64,000 bases of DNA. It comes from Doris montereyensis (taxonomy: Eukaryota > Mollusca > Gastropoda > Nudibranchia > Dorididae). Position numbers and translations under genes: made by a program. The notes below the pieces were generated by a model, which was given only the letters and a program-made list of their open reading frames with translations, was not told the origin of the DNA and did no database searches. The stretch covers positions 1-64,000 of the forward strand of contig JAXRKP010000640.1 of NCBI GenBank assembly GCA_037039925.1, written 5' to 3'. Below, piece by piece: positions 52,790 to 64,000 of this stretch (position 1 is the first letter of the stretch; every line of letters begins with the position of its first letter).

Positions 52790-53095
52790 GCGGAAACTAG
52801 CAACATATCTCAGGGTGAATCAAAAATAATAATAATAATAATAGATAAGTGAAAGATGCAACGGAAAGAAGTAGGACCCACCAGCTGGCCCGTCAACAGC
52901 GAGGCAGTTCGTCATTGAAATTTAACCTCCGTCCACCATTGCGGTCATCTCAGGATGAATTAAGAGGAAACAGCAAGATGAAAGAGTAAAAAGGAAAGAA
53001 GAAGGACCTACCAGCAACTTCTGCCAACCGCTCGTGAATTAAAGAGGAAACAGCAAGATGAACAGATGGGTGAAAGGAGGAAAGGAAACAACCGC
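52790..53095 (-). repeat. Family D repeats in tandem (minus)
   Basis: D copies in - orientation: 'tctcagggtgaatcaaaaat' (52810), 'catctcaggatgaattaaga' with 'ggacctaccagcaacttct' (52946-53020), and a third partial 'attaaagaggaaacagcaag' (53037). Confidence 0.78.
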
Positions 53096-53104
53096 CAACC
53101 GCAC

Positions 53105-53575
53105 GCACAATGGTGCAAGGCATGCCGAAAAATGATGAACAACGACATGAAACCAATCTTTTAAAGCCCTGTAAGCACAAATACAAAAACAAAATGCCAA
53201 ATGAAAGACTGATAAAATATCTTTGGTCGCACGCCTACGAAACATCCTTAAACCTACCGGCCAAAAATCAATCACAGACAAAGATCTGCGGCAAAACAAA
53301 AGGACAGACCCCAATAGACGATGAATTAAAGAAAGGCGTTGGCGGTGGATTGGACACACCTTGAGGAGGTCACCAGCAGTAAACATCACGCGACAAGCTT
53401 GAGCATGGAATCCACAGCGAGTTGAAGGACCCTGGGACGTCTCGGAAAGGGATTGAAAAGACGGCACAGGACAGAGGTCGCTGGAGGGCTCTTGCTGCCG
53501 GCCTGTGCCCACGTGGGGGCGACAGGGCATGATGATGATGATGATGAGGATGATGATGATGATGATGATGATCCT
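53105..53575 (+). pseudogene. Non-LTR retrotransposon 3' end with ATG-rich tail
   Basis: Frames on + read 'RWWIGHTLRRSPAVNITRQA'-like text then 'LEWNPQRVEGPWD' and 'GTGQRSLEGSCCRPVPT'. This matches the common LINE C-terminus ending in a cysteine-poor WRxLV-type block. The tail is (ATG)n at 53529-53571. The frame is broken and the element is 5'-truncated. Confidence 0.7.
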
Positions 53576-53659
53576 TTTGGCTGTGTATCCCTATGGTGAA
53601 TGCGCTCTTCGCAAACGCTCCCATCCTTTTCCTATGCAACAGTCTCATCTTTGTTACTA

Positions 53660-53775
53660 TAGTTTCTTCAAGACCAATACGGCCCATAGAGCCGGAGAGT
53701 ATCTTGGTTTCTATAGTGTGAAACGGAACAGGGTGATAATAAACACCTCCTGGACAAAAACGCTGGTCTGAAAAA
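53660..53775 (-). repeat. Family B repeat, 3' fragment (minus)
   Basis: 'atacggcccatagagccgga', 'gtttctatagtgtgaaacgg' and 'cacctcctggacaaaaacgc' match the copy at 59864. Confidence 0.7.
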
Positions 53776-54308
53776 TCCTTTTAGAGTTTCATGAACACAG
53801 AGCCAACACATTATCCATAAGAGATGAGTTGAGTTTGTCAGCGCCCAATAACTGAAATACTTCGCCACATCAATTGTCATGAACGTCCAGGAAGGATGAT
53901 TTTGGAGGGCAAAATGAGTGGGAAAAGAAACAGAGGGAAGCCCATGCAGAAGATGGGGAAGAAAAGATATAGAGAGAAACCAATTGGAAAAAAAAACCCC
54001 AAAAAACAGAGACAGGAAGAATGTCACAGGACAGAGACATTATGAGGTGCTGTCAGGGATGTAACATCCCATGGGATATGCAGTTGATGATGACGATGAG
54101 TCAACAATGTTTGCTGCTTTATGACTGATCGATACGTATTTCGGTGTTCGCACATTAAGATAAAATTGTAGACAAAAACAAACAAAAAGCAAAGGCCTGA
54201 CGTATAAACATAAAGAATTTGAAATGCGCATACATATCTATACTAAAACAAACACTTTTTGACACAGTGCTCAATGCTATTATCCTGATGACGTGCCATT
54301 GACGTACA

Positions 54309-63823
<9,515 letters not shown>

Positions 63824-64000
63824 CTGTTGGGAAAAAAACACATGCGTACAAGTCTCACAGAAAAAAAGGTGACAAGCGAAATCGATGAAAAGAAGAAAAC
63901 TAAGGTATCACTAAAAAAAGACATTGAAAGGGAGAGTGTTTGACAAGAAATAGCTCACACTAAATCACAGGAAGGGGGCGGGTCCTGAGAGCATTTTTTT

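Noticed and set aside
53039..53687. Minus-strand proteins of 105 and 163 codons
   Set aside because: They are antisense shadows of the LINE 3' end, whose recognisable residues lie on the + strand.

Overview
This is a window of eukaryotic (metazoan) nuclear DNA. It is intron-rich and AT-leaning, and it is packed with tRNA-derived SINE-like repeats, non-LTR retrotransposon fragments, microsatellites and long minisatellites. There are no operons, no CRISPR array and no prokaryotic genes. The protein similarity and the dense SINE and minisatellite content fit a lophotrochozoan such as a mollusc. That taxonomic guess is an inference and I hold it loosely.

Two conserved genes lie tail to tail. UBA2, the catalytic subunit of the SUMO-activating enzyme (E1), runs on the + strand from an ATG at 314 to a TAG at 40503-40505. 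I can place 17 exons, covering the nucleotide-binding loop, the catalytic cysteine, both zinc CxxC motifs, the ubiquitin-fold domain and the acidic C-terminus. One short linker region between 10438 and 15595 was not found. The last eight exons of DGAT1 (diacylglycerol O-acyltransferase 1, an MBOAT enzyme) run on the - strand from 63823 to a TGA at 54309. Its 5' half lies beyond the right edge. The genes work in different pathways (protein SUMOylation and triacylglycerol synthesis), and nothing suggests shared function.

Layout: 1-313 upstream of UBA2; 314-40505 UBA2 with very large introns, including a 2 kb inverted repeat (2.6-4.7 kb), a 5.7 kb GT-rich minisatellite (15.7-21.4 kb), several smaller arrays and a LINE on the opposite strand (32.4-35.7 kb); 40.5-54.3 kb intergenic repeats with 30-bp and 27-bp minisatellites; 54.3-64.0 kb the 3' half of DGAT1 with its own repeats. 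I name the recurrent dispersed families A, B, C, D and E for reference.

The most unusual signal is that several arrays are followed by a 'blended' copy of sequence lying further downstream. In it, pieces of the array motif replace or interrupt an otherwise collinear copy of clean sequence. The clearest case is 21.48-23.47 kb against 26.24-28.33 kb. Together with many small indels that break UBA2 reading frames at otherwise intact exons, this looks like a noisy long-read consensus that failed in tandem repeats. A biological origin cannot be excluded from sequence alone. Other points worth attention are minisatellites born inside dispersed elements, a tandemly amplified splice-donor segment in DGAT1, and repeat ends sitting just upstream of UBA2 splice acceptors.
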